A stretch of 64,000 nucleotides of DNA, taken from the NCBI GenBank assembly GCA_025667525.1, contig JANFOE010000578.1, positions 1-64,000 of the forward strand. Direction: 5' to 3'. The DNA comes from Glebionis coronaria. Taxonomy: Eukaryota; Streptophyta; Magnoliopsida; Asterales; Asteraceae. The position numbers and the translations under genes were made by a program. The notes beneath the pieces are model-generated. The model had not been told where the DNA came from and ran no database searches. It saw nothing but the letters and a program-made list of their open reading frames with translations. Below are positions 45,214-57,957 of this stretch, piece by piece; positions within the stretch are counted from its first letter, which is position 1; each line of letters begins with the position of its first letter.

Positions 45214-48200
45214 ATCAAAGGTCAGTGGTCACCTCAATTAATATACTATAAAAATTTATCCTTCTCTTCATAGGTATATTAATATTATACTAAAATGAAT
45301 TAATACTGTAATATTTTTGAACTTAACAAGACGTGTTTGCTTGATCTTGTAAGACTATGTTTATCAATGACACTGCTCCAACCGGTTGGAAGTACAACCT
45401 AATAAATATGGCATATTAAATTGAAAACAAGTACAAAACCAACACAACCCACACACGACCAGTTCGCTTAGTGGTTCTCATATTTTGCATCCAACCTTAC
45501 CACATGTCACAATATTATTAGCCACTCATGTTTACATCTATTTAAAATGAATTTTGCATGTAAAAAATAAATCAAAATGGAAAAGAACTCAAAATAATCT
45601 CAAATTTCTCTTTTAATACATGATAACGTGTTTTTAAAATACAAGAATTAGAGAAATTCATCATCAATCTTTAAGCTCAAAACGAAATTTAAGCAACCCA
45701 CCTTTGACTGTATACAAGATCACGAAGTAAAAGGATTTTTGTGTTCTTCGTGTATTTTTACTGAAATATATGCGCTTTTGGATCTCTTTAATTAAAATGA
45801 AATACACTTTTGTACCTGTTGTGGCTGCGGATAGCTCAAATAGATGGGATTATTTCGGAGTGTTACTTTTGTGGTTGTGGCTGCATAGAGAAATAGGTAA
45901 CAAATTTTAGGGTTATGTATTGATGGGCTATTTAAGATACAAATGTTTTAATTTGGGCTTATCAAATTAGGTAGGCCTAAATCCACTAATGTTGGTATAA
46001 AGATTAATGTGGCTGCTTGTTAATTTCAATTTTATACATAAATTTAATACAAAACTTTAAATAATTTAATAAAATATAAAGTAAATAATATTATATGTTT
46101 GATTGGGTTGGTTTTGGTTGGTTGTTGATAAATGATAAAAATATATAGATTTGTTGTATGTATAAATTGTAGAAGTTGAGAAGTAAAAAATAATATTTTA
46201 ATAAGAGGTTGGGTTGGAGGAGGTTGTGAATAAACATAGTCTAAGGGCTATGGGTACTTGATGGTGACTTGGATCTTATGATTTAGGTGTCGCACAAAAG
46301 GGTTCAAAAAGATGCTAATCGTTTTATATAGCAGTTTCAAAGTGAGTGTTGTGTTTGATACCTTACTTTTTGTTGATCGCCAAGAATTATATGTAGTGCA
46401 GTTGCATTTGGCTGCTTCTAGAAAAGAGTTCTAAGTTTAGATGTAATCGGGTCGTTTGGATTCTTGAAACAAGTAAGGTAAACACATTAGCCTCATCCTG
46501 AGTGAGCTCCTGGTGGTTCTCCATCAAATTTTCCATTCTCTGCAGCAGATGGGTTTTGCATATTGCCTCGGTTCTAAGGTGCAACCAAACTCTTCGGAGT
46601 ACCTGACAAGGAGAGACCATTATGTTAACTGGTGAACCAATTTTGCAGGGGTGTCAAGGTGTGACATCATATTGAAGCAAATTGTCTCACCACCCACCCG
46701 GATTGAACTAGAAGGGAGGAATAGAACCATCCGGTCCTCCTACACACAAGCTTAAACACACAAAGACTTAACAAGGTTAAGAAACAATCCATAGAAGGAA
46801 ATATACCCACGCAAAATTCATAATTACAGTGGCAATAGGGAAAATGAGGAACGTGATAAAGGTACCAGTTGGAGTTGCGTAGCAGTAGCTTGCTAGACTG
46901 CTACTCTATTAAGCCAGAAGACGGGACCAAAAGAAACCCTAGAGAAAAATGAGAAACACACATAACAAGTCAAACATAGGGCATAAGCAGCCCAACCCAA
47001 TTAGAGAGAGTAAGAGGGGAAAACGTATCGGATGGGTACCCCATTTCTTTAGTTATGTAGAAGGCCGACCAGATGATCTGAACCTATGTTAAACGCCATG
47101 CCTTCATTCTGATCATGAAAACCACACCACCCATACCACCATCAACACTTTTCTCCACACCCGCACTATCATCATTTTGGCCATCATCAGGTTTCCTCAT
47201 CTTGCCCACGTACCCTCAGTATGGTCCCCGATCGCACTCTTACAGTAATATCACACCTGGATCACTAGATGTTGAAAACAGATTAGACCTACTGTGTCAA
47301 ATAAATGAATAAAGACCACTAGTAACTCCAACAAAGTGACAAACTATACAACAACCAATGACTATTTGAGCAGCCTTTTTCTTGTTTTCTTTTTTTATAG
47401 AACATGAACGAACACCATTAACTGAGTCTAGTATGGGAAGAGGTTCCATGTCCGTAAAGGATCTATACGTGCTCTATATACTACGAGCCTCAATGCATAC
47501 GTTTTATCCTTGCCAGGTTGTAACTTTGGCTTAGTTACTGCATTAAGAAACAAAATCCCCTCTATAGATCATGTACAAGAGAACACATTTAGAGCGGGGG
47601 GAACGGTGGCTGGTGGCTGGGCTGGTAGCCCTTTGGCGCTAGTCTGGCGTTGGCGCACCACAGCGGGTCTCGCACCATCCAACCTCGCACCAACCGCACC
47701 AGCTCGGCTTAACTGGTAGCTTTATTCTTTTTTTCTAAATTTTTTTGAAAAAACTATCAGTTGGAGGGTCTAATATAGCCGTTTTTTAAAAATAAAACCG
47801 CATTTTTAAAATTTAAACCTAAAATATCTATAAATTGTGGAACATTTAACGTACCGTAATGAATAAATTATAATCTTTATTTTCATGTAATACTTTTTTA
47901 TGTACTGTTTTTTGTAATGTTTTGTTTTGTAATGTTTTTCTTTAATTTAATGAAGCTTTTATTTAAGTTATTTTGTATTAAAAAAACCTTTTATCACCAC
48001 ATTTTGAGCCCTAACCATTGTCACAGAAAATCTGGTGTCAAAAGACACTTTATGCTACGTGGCACCTTTGACTCTAACTTTGGGCCCCAACCTCCACGTA
48101 TAGTTCCAACAATGGGACGTCCTCCGTCCCTAAGGGTTGCATTCAACGGATGGCGTGATATCCAAGCCTATGTCCTCCTATTCCGTATTATCTTCATTGC

Positions 48201-48539
48201 TCGCACGCACGACATACTGAGATATCAATTGGCCAACGACCAAAGGGATTGTGTCCCAATTGTATCCCATGTTGTGTGTGAATCTCCTCAACCAAATGGT
48301 TGCGGGTTAAGTCCTACTTCAGGCAATGTACTTGCTAAATGGGCTTGACAAACCGAATCAATTATTGGGTCCACTTAGAGCCTATGCATTCTGTGATTAT
48401 ACGTATAACCTAATTTACAGTGTAGTATATACTCGTAAGGTATTTTATCTCTTCCCTAAAATTTGAAGGAATACGTACACGTAAATAATATATGTCTGGA
48501 AAATGTCTTGAACCTATGGGAGCGCACGCATGTACGTTA
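45214..48539. other. Unit 2 copy of the unidentified sequence
   Basis: Counterpart of 36017-39367. Weak frames recur at 46387-46620 (minus), 47115-47312, 47510-47719 and 47917-48348. The last keeps its full length (143 codons) in both copies, but substitutions look unselected by eye. Confidence 0.4.
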
Positions 48540-49182
48540 GAACTAATTAATATATGGACCAATCGAACTAAAGGAATACAAGAGGATCAAAGTGTAGATT
48601 TATGAAACTTGAGGAGGTATTAGACTTAAACTTGGAGACCAAGTTTAAAAGATATATATACCTCAATCTCACAAATCTTATAAAGTGAAGATACCCAATA
48701 GTCGATCTATGATATTCTCTTTATTCCTTTGATTTGTTTCTGCCGTATATATTTATCATTCATGTACAGTTCATGCATGAATGTATATATATCATACACA
48801 TGCATGTATAATTTACATCCATGAGAAACTTTGGTTCTTATACAATATATTGTCATGATCGACAATTATTGTTTTGAGATTCATTCGTGTGACGCCAAGT
48901 ACAAATAATAGAACATTGTGTTTGTTTATTTATTCGTGAAGCAAGTACTAGCATACAAACGTATTCCGGTGACGTGTAGTGTAACCATATAGGTTATCTA
49001 CTTTGGTAACTTGTAAGGATTTCACATATATTGAAGATTTGTGTTGATTGGATTAATGGCTTAAAGGTACGTTTTTCTTTATTGTTTTGTTAATTAATTG
49101 TCTATACGTGATCTTTATATTCCTGCGTACTCGTGTATATTAATGTGGTTAATATCGTTAAGGGTTTTTATAAATTCCAACA
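48540..49182 (+). repeat. LTR-F copy in unit 2 (5' truncated)
   Basis: It retains the inverted repeat around CTTGGAGACCAAG, the TATATATA box (about 48655) and the terminal TTCCAACA, followed by TGGCATCACGAGCC at 49184. Confidence 0.5.
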
Positions 49183-49197
49183 GTGGCATCACGAGCC

Positions 49198-51193
49198 GTT
49201 CGTATAGCTTTTAATTAAAAATAACAAAAGAGATAAAATTATGTAAACTTACTATGATGGCGTTTGATTTATTTTATTTGATGATTAGGTTTTCATAAAC
49301 TCTAATTAGGGTTAATAGAATTAATTAGACAAATCCTAAGTTGTATGCAATTTTGTTGATAAATATATTGTTAATTTGTTAATTAGTCGTTATTTATCAC
49401 GTTGTTAGTTGTTAATATTATGGTTCGATCCATGGGAATCATGAAAGTTTGCCATGGATCAAGCGTTCTTGACTAATTGATTTAATTGAAGTCATGATTG
49501 ATGTGGTATGCATGAAGTATGTGATTAATTTTTAATTTGATATACGTTTTAGGTTAATGTTTATTTGTTTTGCTTTTGATTATAATTGTTATATATCATG
49601 GTTTGAGCAAAGGGTTTTTCGAAAAATAAAAATAAATTGAACTAAAACTATATGAAATTTGATTTATTATAATCTTGTTCTTGCACGATCATATGTGGCA
49701 ACAAATGAGTCGTCCTTACATAGTTTTAAATCTAACTCACGCCGTGATTAGCAAGAATCAAGTTTATAATTTCTTTTCTATTTTAAAGTTTTATAATTTT
49801 ATTAATGACGTAATTCACAAAAGTACTATCTAGTTGCAAGGCTAAGGTTCAGAAAGACTCATCAAGACTTCGGTCTTGAAGATACCATTTCCCTATAATA
49901 CCTAACTACTTGTAGTCTCCTTATCTTGGATACTATATTGGAACTCGCGAATGTTCTAGGGTTTGAATAATTTTTAATCATTCTTTAACTTTTCCCGTGA
50001 TAAAATTAAACTTTTTTAAATTGGATAAAGTTGAATCGTCAATTTTTATGATATCACTTTTATACAATTGAATTGTGAGTTAAATATGTGTTGTCTATAG
50101 TTAACGAATTAAGTTAATTTTATAAATTACCATGAACAAAGATGTCGCATGCTTCTTTGTACATATTTTGAATTGTCAAAATTTATACCCTTTGAAATAA
50201 GTTTATTTGCCATCCAACGTGTAAAAGCACTTGCACTTACTCTTTCACCATACGTTAGACTGGTGGTGATTTTGCAACCAAAGGTGATATAATACACTTG
50301 ATTGTGAGACGTCGGTGCTATATAATCACGGTTTTTGGTTGGACAACTTAAGCAAGTTAAGATATGTAAGACCTTAACTCGTGGCAATAGATGGGATAAA
50401 CATGCTCGCTTTTTCATTTTTAAATTGTCACAAATGATAGATGTAAAGTTGAGTCCCGGAATTCAAGAAGTTGTATTGGATCCAATTATTGAACGTCTAT
50501 TACCCCTTGAATATCATCATCACTAGCAGATCAACCGATGCGGTGGTGGTATGTCTTGGTGGATTCTAGCTTTTAGAAAATTAATTGTTTATTTATAAAC
50601 ATGGGTATTTAATTTTCTATAAAGATAGTATTACCGAAAATACTAAAATTAAATTTTTTTATTCTTTTAAAAGTATTATTGCAACAAAATTCCATAAAAT
50701 TATGTTTGTTTGACAAACAAAGTCTCGTTTCTTGTAAGAAAGAACGAGACATATACATATCCTTTTTTGTGCAAGGAAAAGCTATTAATAGGTGTGATTG
50801 GATTATTGGAATTATCAATTTTTTAAACGAACTTAAAGGTTTAAGAATATTTGCACAACTTATTGTTTCAAGTAGATCTCATTAATCTTTTTGAGTTTTT
50901 GAGCATCTTTCAAACTAATAAGTCTCTTAGCAATCTATAGGCAAACAATACTTCTTTTGTTCTTTACATGTCGATCCTCTTAAGGCTATAATCGACAGAA
51001 CAAAACAAGTGTTTTGTTTGTTTATTGTGATTATAATAACTAGCTTTATTTATCCTAGTTATTATGTTTTAACCCAAAGTAGGCACTAAATACCCTTATT
51101 GAATGGCATGCCTAATATGGAGGAAATTGCATGCGAGTTTTCAAGTTAATGAAAGCATGATAGATAGTCCCTCATTTACATGGTAGAATTCAT
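49198..51193. other. Unit 2 copy of the LTR-F internal remnant
   Basis: Counterpart of 40079-42066; no coding frame. Confidence 0.4.
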
Positions 51194-51571
51194 TGTTGGA
51201 AATACGTTTTTCGTATTAAGAAAGTCTCGGTTACTCCAACAATATAGTTATAGGCTCGTAGTGTAAGTTTAATTAATGTTTACATTAGCCCGACCCATGA
51301 GCATGTTCATGGGCTGGAGGCCCAAGTCCACTAAGGGACTTGGGTATATAAACCCCTTTCCACCATGGAAAGGGGTGTTGGTTGTTTTATTTTCTCTAGT
51401 AATAAACATACATCTTTCTCTCATTCTTCCTTTCTCTCTCTAACTCTCCTTCTCTAGTTCTTTCATCTGCTTTCCTTCTTTAGAGAAAGTGGACTACGAG
51501 CATAAGAACGCAGATCTAACATGCTAGATTAGGACTTTGTAAATTTGGAGTGACCTCCCTTTGGGGGAGAT
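51194..51571 (+). repeat. LTR-B1 fused to a polypurine tract
   Basis: It starts TGTTGGAAATACG and matches LTR-B2 to about 51410, then diverges in a CT-rich tract and continues into other sequence ending CCCTTTGGGGGAGAT, a polypurine tract directly before LTR-B2. The layout suggests a 5' LTR joined to the 3' end of an internal region by a large deletion. It carries CCCAAGTCC/GGACTTGGG (51321-51344), TATATAA (51345) and CCCCTTTCCA/TGGAAAGGGG (51353-51375). Confidence 0.7.
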
Positions 51572-51872
51572 TGTTGGAAATACGTTTTTCGTATTAAGAA
51601 AGTCTCGGTCACTCCAACAATATAGTTATAGGCTCGTAGTGTAAGTTTAATTAATGTTCACATTAGTCCGACCCATGAGCATGTTCATGGGCCGGAGGCC
51701 CAAGTCCACTAAGGGACTTGGGTATATAAACCCCTTTCCACCATGGAAAGGGGTGTTGGTTGTTTTATTTTCTCTAGTAATAAACATACATTTTCTCTCA
51801 CTTCTCTCTCTACTTTCTCTCACTAGAAAACAACAACCCTCTAGAAATATCAAAGATTATCATACTTCTACA
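51572..51872 (+). repeat. LTR-B2 with primer-binding site
   Basis: 301 bp ending CTACA, followed by TGGTATCAAGAGC (51875-51887), a PBS with one extra base. TATA and both inverted repeats are as in B1. Roughly 160 bp of internal sequence follows before the minus-strand element inserted at 52037. Confidence 0.8.
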
Positions 51873-52036
51873 ATTGGTATCAAGAGCTATGGGATGAAAT
51901 AAAGATTGGTTTTGTGTTGTTCATGCTTTTCTAAGTGTGTTCATATGTTTTTGAATGATTTTACCAAAGTTTCAAATTTTTTTCGTGTTTTTGTGGTTCC
52001 AAGTGATCAATATTTCTTCTAAATAGTTGTAGTAAC

Positions 52037-52416
52037 TGTTATTCCTATATCAATCTATAACACAAGATTTAGAAGAGATATTTAGAGAGAGAAAGAGAAG
52101 AAAAGTAGAGAGAGAAATAAGAAAGATGGTGGAAGGTTTTTTACGATTAGAGAGAGAAAGTAAATGTAACCAACACCATCTTCCACGCATGGAAGAGGGT
52201 ATATATACTCACGAACCACATGGGCTTTCCATGGGCCGTGGGTTTGTTTCCTTGGGCCGGGCTTGGCTTGTCTTGGGCTTAGAGCCCCTAACTTATACAA
52301 TATTAGCTTACAGTCCAAGCCCGGTTTTCCCGATTAACCTATTACAATAAAAGACCATTTACGTCTAAGATGACCTATTACATTCTTGTTCGACTATATA
52401 AAATATAGGGCTAACA
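52037..52416 (-). repeat. LTR-D: 3' LTR of the minus-strand copia element
   Basis: The ends TGTTA...TAACA are mutually inverted. The adjacent AATCTCCCC reads as a polypurine tract on the minus strand. It contains CCGGGCTTGG/CCAAGCCCGG (52257-52266, 52315-52324), a TATA box (52200-52207) and a near-perfect 11-bp inverted repeat (52175-52200). The left boundary is inferred from TGTTA alone. Confidence 0.65.
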
Positions 52417-54386
52417 ATCTCCCCAATGTATTGGTCATCTTTAAAATGCATAAGATGATTGAGTGAATACATTCTTGTGGAGGTGATTTTCTTTCTTTGG
52501 TCTTGTATCTTGGTCTTGGTCTTTTTTGTAACGGTTTTGTTCCTTCATGCCTTTGTGACCTTTATCTTGAGCCTTTGTCATTTGACTTTGAGTGCTTGAG
52601 ATCTTCAACTTATTCTTAATAGTGTTCATCTTGAGCTCTTTTGACAAGATGACCTATTACATTCTTACATTCTTAAGTATCTTGATTATCGCCATCTTGT
52701 GCTCTTGTGACTTCTGAATCGACATCGGTTACACAACTACGCCACCTTCTTAATATGCATCAACATATATAGACACGGACGAAATGGATTTGAACATTTC
52801 ACCCTAACTCGGTAGCGTTTTACCTCCGATCGGTGAAGACCATTAGACGGTATTAGATACCGTACCTGTGATCGGGTAGATTCGATTAAGAACCTCCTTG
52901 ATAGGGTTTCCCGGCGGTAGTAGCTAGTTCTCTTTACTCGACCGTCTCAAAGCATACTGCAAACGTAAAGAGTGAATCATAAGGATAAATTATCCGTCTG
53001 ATAAGAGTCGTCAATTCAGATTTCTTGGAACAAGTTTGATTCTAAAAGAATCGCACCATTGTTGCTATACAGTTTGTCACAAGCTTGATTCATAGAGAAT
53101 CTTGCGAGTCACCTATCACAGTGTTGTTCGATGTTGACACTGGAAGGATTTCCATTCGTCACTGTGAGCACTAAGGAGTGTCACTATGAATGTTCTGGCA
53201 AGATCACACGGATTTTACGAAGAAACCTGGAATCAAGTTTGAATCAATTAATAATCCAAACTTCGTTGCATTCCAGTTCTCACAAGTTTGATTCGTGTTG
53301 AATCACACAAGTTACCTACCATGAGCTTGTTTGATGCTGGCTCAAGCAGGATTTCCATCTTCATTGTGAATCGTATCACTCAGATGTTCTGGAAATATTA
53401 CAAGGATAATGCATAGGACCCGATTGTGTCCTAATGAGATGATAGATAGATCTCGTTTGGCTCTACACTCAATAAGTGCATTTTGGTAATCGGAGGCTGG
53501 AGCAGACTGCCACCTTTTCAATATTAACTAACTCGGAGTGAGAAATTCAATAGATACGTGTTTATCTCCATGACAATGAGACAACTTTCTTTTGAGAGAA
53601 ACTAGAATGGCTGGGGAAGGGTTGTGCATCGCATCACTGGGTCCATGACACTTGTCTTCAAAAGATGTGTTAACCCGGTTTCTACCTAAGTTGCATAGAA
53701 ATATTCAACTCCTTCAATGCTTACCAATACGTCATCACTAGCACCTTATTGTGATTGTTCCAGTGCTAACTTACGTAATTGGTCCGCATTCAGCTTCATT
53801 CAACTCCATCTTTCCTAAGTACAACTATTTCTAGCTATGAAATGTCCTTGGGTGGATCCCTCCGGTTCTGGTTGGATCATAGGACTTAGTTTCCTATCCT
53901 AAACCACCTTTTGACTCCAACGTTCCAACGTGGATAGTAGGTTGTTTTGGGTATAGATCGTAACCATAAAACCATTTAAAACCATTCAAAGTGCTTGATA
54001 AAAATCAAAACTTTTAACACTCTAAAAGTTTTACATTTTCGAAAAGCTCCCCCTACACACATGCATCGATATGCGGAATAGTTTAGCATGCGAAGAAAAG
54101 AGTTGCACTTGAGTCTTTAAGATCACATGTTGCGATATATTACATTTTAATCACATTTTCTCCCCTATATCTAATATAAAAACATCATATTAGAGATACC
54201 AATTGATTAAAATATGAAAATTTCTGAAAACCAATTGGGAGAGAAACATGTGTGCACGCATGAATCATGGAACTTTTTCAGTCCTGATGCTCCCCCTCAA
54301 CAATATTGTGTGTCTTGAAACAAAAGTTTGACAAAAGTTTGGAAAAACAACACCACAAATATGTTGAGGTACGGAGTAAAGATGCC
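52417..54386 (-). other. 3' untranslated region of the minus-strand copia element
   Basis: No ORF with a recognisable domain. Degenerate repeats occur around 53085-53215 and 53280-53405 (shared CACAAG.TTGATTC, GGATTTCCAT and ATGTTCTGG). Purine-tract-like words on the minus strand lie at about 54047 and 54289 (AGGGGGAGC). Confidence 0.5.
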
Positions 54387-54671
54387 TGTTAACTTGGATT
54401 CACCAATAACACGGGTAAAAGATCTGGAGGTCGGGGAGGATAGAAGTGGTGTTTAGCCATTTTAGAGAGAGAAACAAGTAACTAGAAAAGTGTGTTTATT
54501 CTAGTGAGAGAAATACAAGAAGGAAATGATAAGCCTCACCCCTCCATGGAAGTATGGAGGGGTTTATATAGCACGGGACTTGGACTTTATGTATGACAAT
54601 ATTAGTCCCTGCAAGTCCCGGCTATGAAACTAATGTAATTCCGTTAGTCGCACACATCTTAAGGCTAACAA
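54387..54671 (-). repeat. LTR-C, 3' LTR of the nested element
   Basis: TATA (GCTATATAAA on the minus strand, 54563-54572) lies between CGGGACTTG/CAAGTCCCG (54574-54582, 54612-54620) and CCCCTCCAT/ATGGAGGGG (54539-54562). Confidence 0.9.
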
Positions 54672-55204
54672 TCTTCCCCCAATGTGGTGACATACGAAAT
54701 TACTTACAATGTTCCTAACAAATGCAAATACAACCAAAATATGACAATATTAAGTTTGCTTCCAATGCTGAGGGTGACACCGTTGTCTTCAAGTCTTCTA
54801 GAAAAACTTATACCCCAGATTGAATCCTCTTTGTCTTTGCTTGTTGAGGAACCATTGTATCATGTATGAACTGGATTAACTTCCCCCAATTCATACCACA
54901 TGTCTTGAAAAGCTTTCTTCATAGACTTCTTTTTGATGAAGCTTCTGAATCAGCTTCCCCCCAAACCAAAATCCCTGTCTTGAGCAGAATCTGTAGCTTG
55001 ATCAATCTTCTATCTTTGACATTTAAAGTGCACAGCGGAATTTTGTAGAAGAAGAAGTAAACCCCACCAAGTAACTGCTACCTTGACATTTTTGGTCTTC
55101 ATGATTATGTGTTTGGGGGAACATGTAAGAAATCAGCAACAAATCTTCTCACGCTTGTAGAATGCTTCCCCCTGGAAGTTGAACTAAGTACTCCATAGTG
55201 GGAA
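54672..55204 (-). other. 3' internal part of the nested element with purine-tract-like words
   Basis: Besides the tract next to the LTR, CTTCCCCC-type words (GGGGGAAG on the minus strand) occur near 54882, 54954 and 55166, with another at 55229. No coding frame. Confidence 0.5.
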
Positions 55205-55440
55205 CTAAGTATCCAAAGTACACGTTCTTCCCCCATGATGGTGACGAACTCTCAGAAGCATCATCTGACGTGTACGGTCAAAATCGCGAGATGTTCTTGT
55301 CGAAAGTATGATGGTGACGAACACTCGGTAGCGTTCTTGTCAAACGTATGGTGGTTAAGAGAACTCGGTAGCATTCTTGTCAAAAGTATGGTGGTTAAGA
55401 ACACTCGATAGCATCATCTGACGAGTACAATCAAAATCGT
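55205..55440 (-). repeat. Irregular tandem repeats in the nested element
   Basis: Units of about 45-50 bp with CTCGGTAGC.TTCTTGTCAAA and GTATGGTGGTTAAGA. A longer phrase, CATCATCTGACG.GTAC.GTCAAAATCG, occurs at both ends. Confidence 0.7.
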
Positions 55441-57185
55441 GAGAAGTCCGTGTCTGAAGCAGTAATCTTTGTTGACATTCTGTAGCTCAAGTTGCTCGTG
55501 AGAATTGTTTGCTGATCACATCTCTACTCTTGTACTCTCTGGCTAAACTTACCAACCTCGTATTCTTTTGGATATCTGTAGTGACCACTGGTGAAGTAAA
55601 CATGATATTCCAAACTTGAAACTGAAGTACAATCTCCCAAATTTGTTACTTACGCTTAGCACTGTGTTGATTGAAGAACGGTGCAGAGAAACGTCTCTTA
55701 GAATCTTATACATAAAGAGAGAGGTATAAGATGTAGAACACCTCTTGAAGTATCCACAACTCCCGGTGAGTGTGACACTGAGCACTACAACGTAACTCCT
55801 TAAGTGATAATTGTCCATGTCGTCGACCATCCACCCCTTGACAGTGGAAACTAGATAAATCAAGTCTTAATCATTAATGCTAAAGCGAATCATCAATCGA
55901 TATAATTGGGTGAAAGAGGCTCGATGATGAATTGAGTAGACGCCTTCGTGATATTCCACTTCACCTTCAAATAATAAATACCAAATCCACTTCGTAATCA
56001 CTTGACATTACTTTGCCCGAATACTAGCCTTTTTGACAATTTTAGTGAATCTTAAAGGATCGTTTTGGTGTTTGTTTGTTTTTGTCATTTTTGTCGTGTT
56101 TAGTTGTGTTTGTTGAGTTTGATTGAGTGTCGTTAACTAGGGAACCAACGATGACTAGAGAATGAGAAGTCGTCAACGTCGTCTAGCTAATTTGATTTTT
56201 AAAGCCCAAATATAGGTTCAAAACGAAGGTTTTCTTTAATCAGAATGAACCCGTAATCACCATATCCCCATAATCCGCACATCCATCATACCCGGTTCTG
56301 AGCCATATGCACTTGGTCCAATAAGCAAAATAATCGAATCCAATAAACCGAATCCAACTCCATTCGCTATATTGCTTTTCATTTTAGATGTAATCATGGC
56401 CCAACTTGTAAACCGAATGCAAGCAAACTTGAAAATTTGATTCATGGCCCAATTTGTATACTCGTTTAACCCAATTACTTCTCTAAATAGTATTGCCAGC
56501 ACACACAACATAATACGCCAGCTCAAATATCAACTCAATGCATGTCACACGTGTTCCCATCCCACTCGAAGTAATACAAATCCCTATTAGGTCCACCCAA
56601 AGTAGTTTAATGTATCTTAGGGATATAAAAGTAAGCAATTTCCTAAAAATACACACAGTCAACTCTAATCACCTCACATAGATACATCCGCCCTTATATC
56701 CATCTCAAAACACAGCCACCAGGAACTAAATCAATCTCATCTCATCAATCACACATTTATACGAATCATAACCATTAATCCCAAGTCAAATTAAACACTG
56801 CCCCAATACCACAAGACGAAGGTGCTGCAAGGACTCCAACTTGTAGGTCTCGGGTAGGTATAATGTTCGTTTTAGATTGATTAAATTGATATTAAAACGA
56901 AACTAAGAAGGATTCTAACAAAGTTGTTATGAATCTTTCTTAAAATTCGTAAATCAAAAGATGGGAATAACCATACATACGATCTATGATGAAGTTCACT
57001 TTGTGTTTTTGATCTTTGAAGGTCAATTTATTTTGGTAAACACAAATCTGAGATCGATTTAGTTTAAATATATAACTTTTTCAGTCAAGTCTAGATGGGT
57101 TTAAGAGACGAAGGGACTAGGATTTAGATTGGTGTTGATTTTGGAGTAATAAGGTTGATATGTTAAAATCAGATATTGGTATGGA
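55441..57185 (-). other. Central part of the nested element, no gene
   Basis: Short frames only, no domain. The centre of a non-autonomous element of this type usually holds no conserved protein. Confidence 0.5.
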
Positions 57186-57627
57186 GTCATCGAAATGTTT
57201 TGCATGGTCATCGTAATGATTCAAAAACCTAACAGTCCCAATGTATTCTAAGAAAAGGTCAACTCAGTTGCAATCTTTATAACTTACTCCATCGCAATAT
57301 TCGATGCATCCCATCGCAATGAATTTTTGACACCATCGCAATGAGTATCACATCCATCGCAACGTATCTGAAACTGTCCATCGCAATGAGTCAAAACAGA
57401 AAACCATCGCAATGTTTCAAAAAATCTGTCCATCGAAATGTTTAAAGAAAATCATCAGCATGACCCCTTAAAATACCATTGCGATAGGTCAAACCACCCA
57501 TCGCAATGAGGGACAGTCGGACCCATCAGAATCTTTCAAAAACAAACCCCATCGGAATGTAGCTGAGATTCCCCATCTGAATATGCCATCAGAATACTTC
57601 CAATCGTAATACTTCCATCGCAAAAGG
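57186..57627 (-). repeat. Interspersed array of about 18 CATCGCAATG-like words
   Basis: Exact CATCGCAAT occurs six times (for example 57290, 57312, 57334) and near variants about twelve times (CATCGAAAT, CATCGTAAT, CATCAGAAT, CATCGGAAT, CATTGCGAT), separated by unrelated spacers of about 10-30 nt. On the element's own strand the word is CATTGCGATGG, and the array starts about 320 nt after the primer-binding site, in the leader. Confidence 0.8.
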
Positions 57628-57957
57628 TTTATACAACCGAAAAATATGGTTCTTGGAATCTTTGTCCTTTTCCCAAAACAATTAGATATGTTTTATGAGA
57701 CAAAAAAACGATTAGAAGAAAATGGACAAAAAGATTGATGAAAACAAGAATAGTTTTTAAATAAAATATAAAGGGATGAAACCAAGATTGAGTTGAGCAG
57801 ATAAAAAAAATGGTAAAAATGATGCATGATTTCATAAGATATATAAAAAATTAACGAGAATAGTACCAGCCAAGAATCAAGCATAAGTTGAAACACCAAT
57901 ACGAACATAACCACGAATCAAAAACACGAAACACCCTCGGTTAGCTCTGATACCAAT

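Larger units (their letters stand above)
42322..51193 (+). repeat. Tandem segmental duplication, unit 2
   Basis: Repeats unit 1 in the same order with scattered substitutions and small indels. One deletion near 48535 removes roughly 90 bp including the presumed LTR-F start. It ends at AATTCAT where LTR-B begins. Confidence 0.9.

Noticed and set aside
57186..57627. CRISPR-like array of short repeats and unique spacers
   Set aside because: The host is a plant, the words are only about 10 nt and degenerate, spacers vary from about 10 to 30 nt, and there are no cas genes. It lies inside an LTR element.
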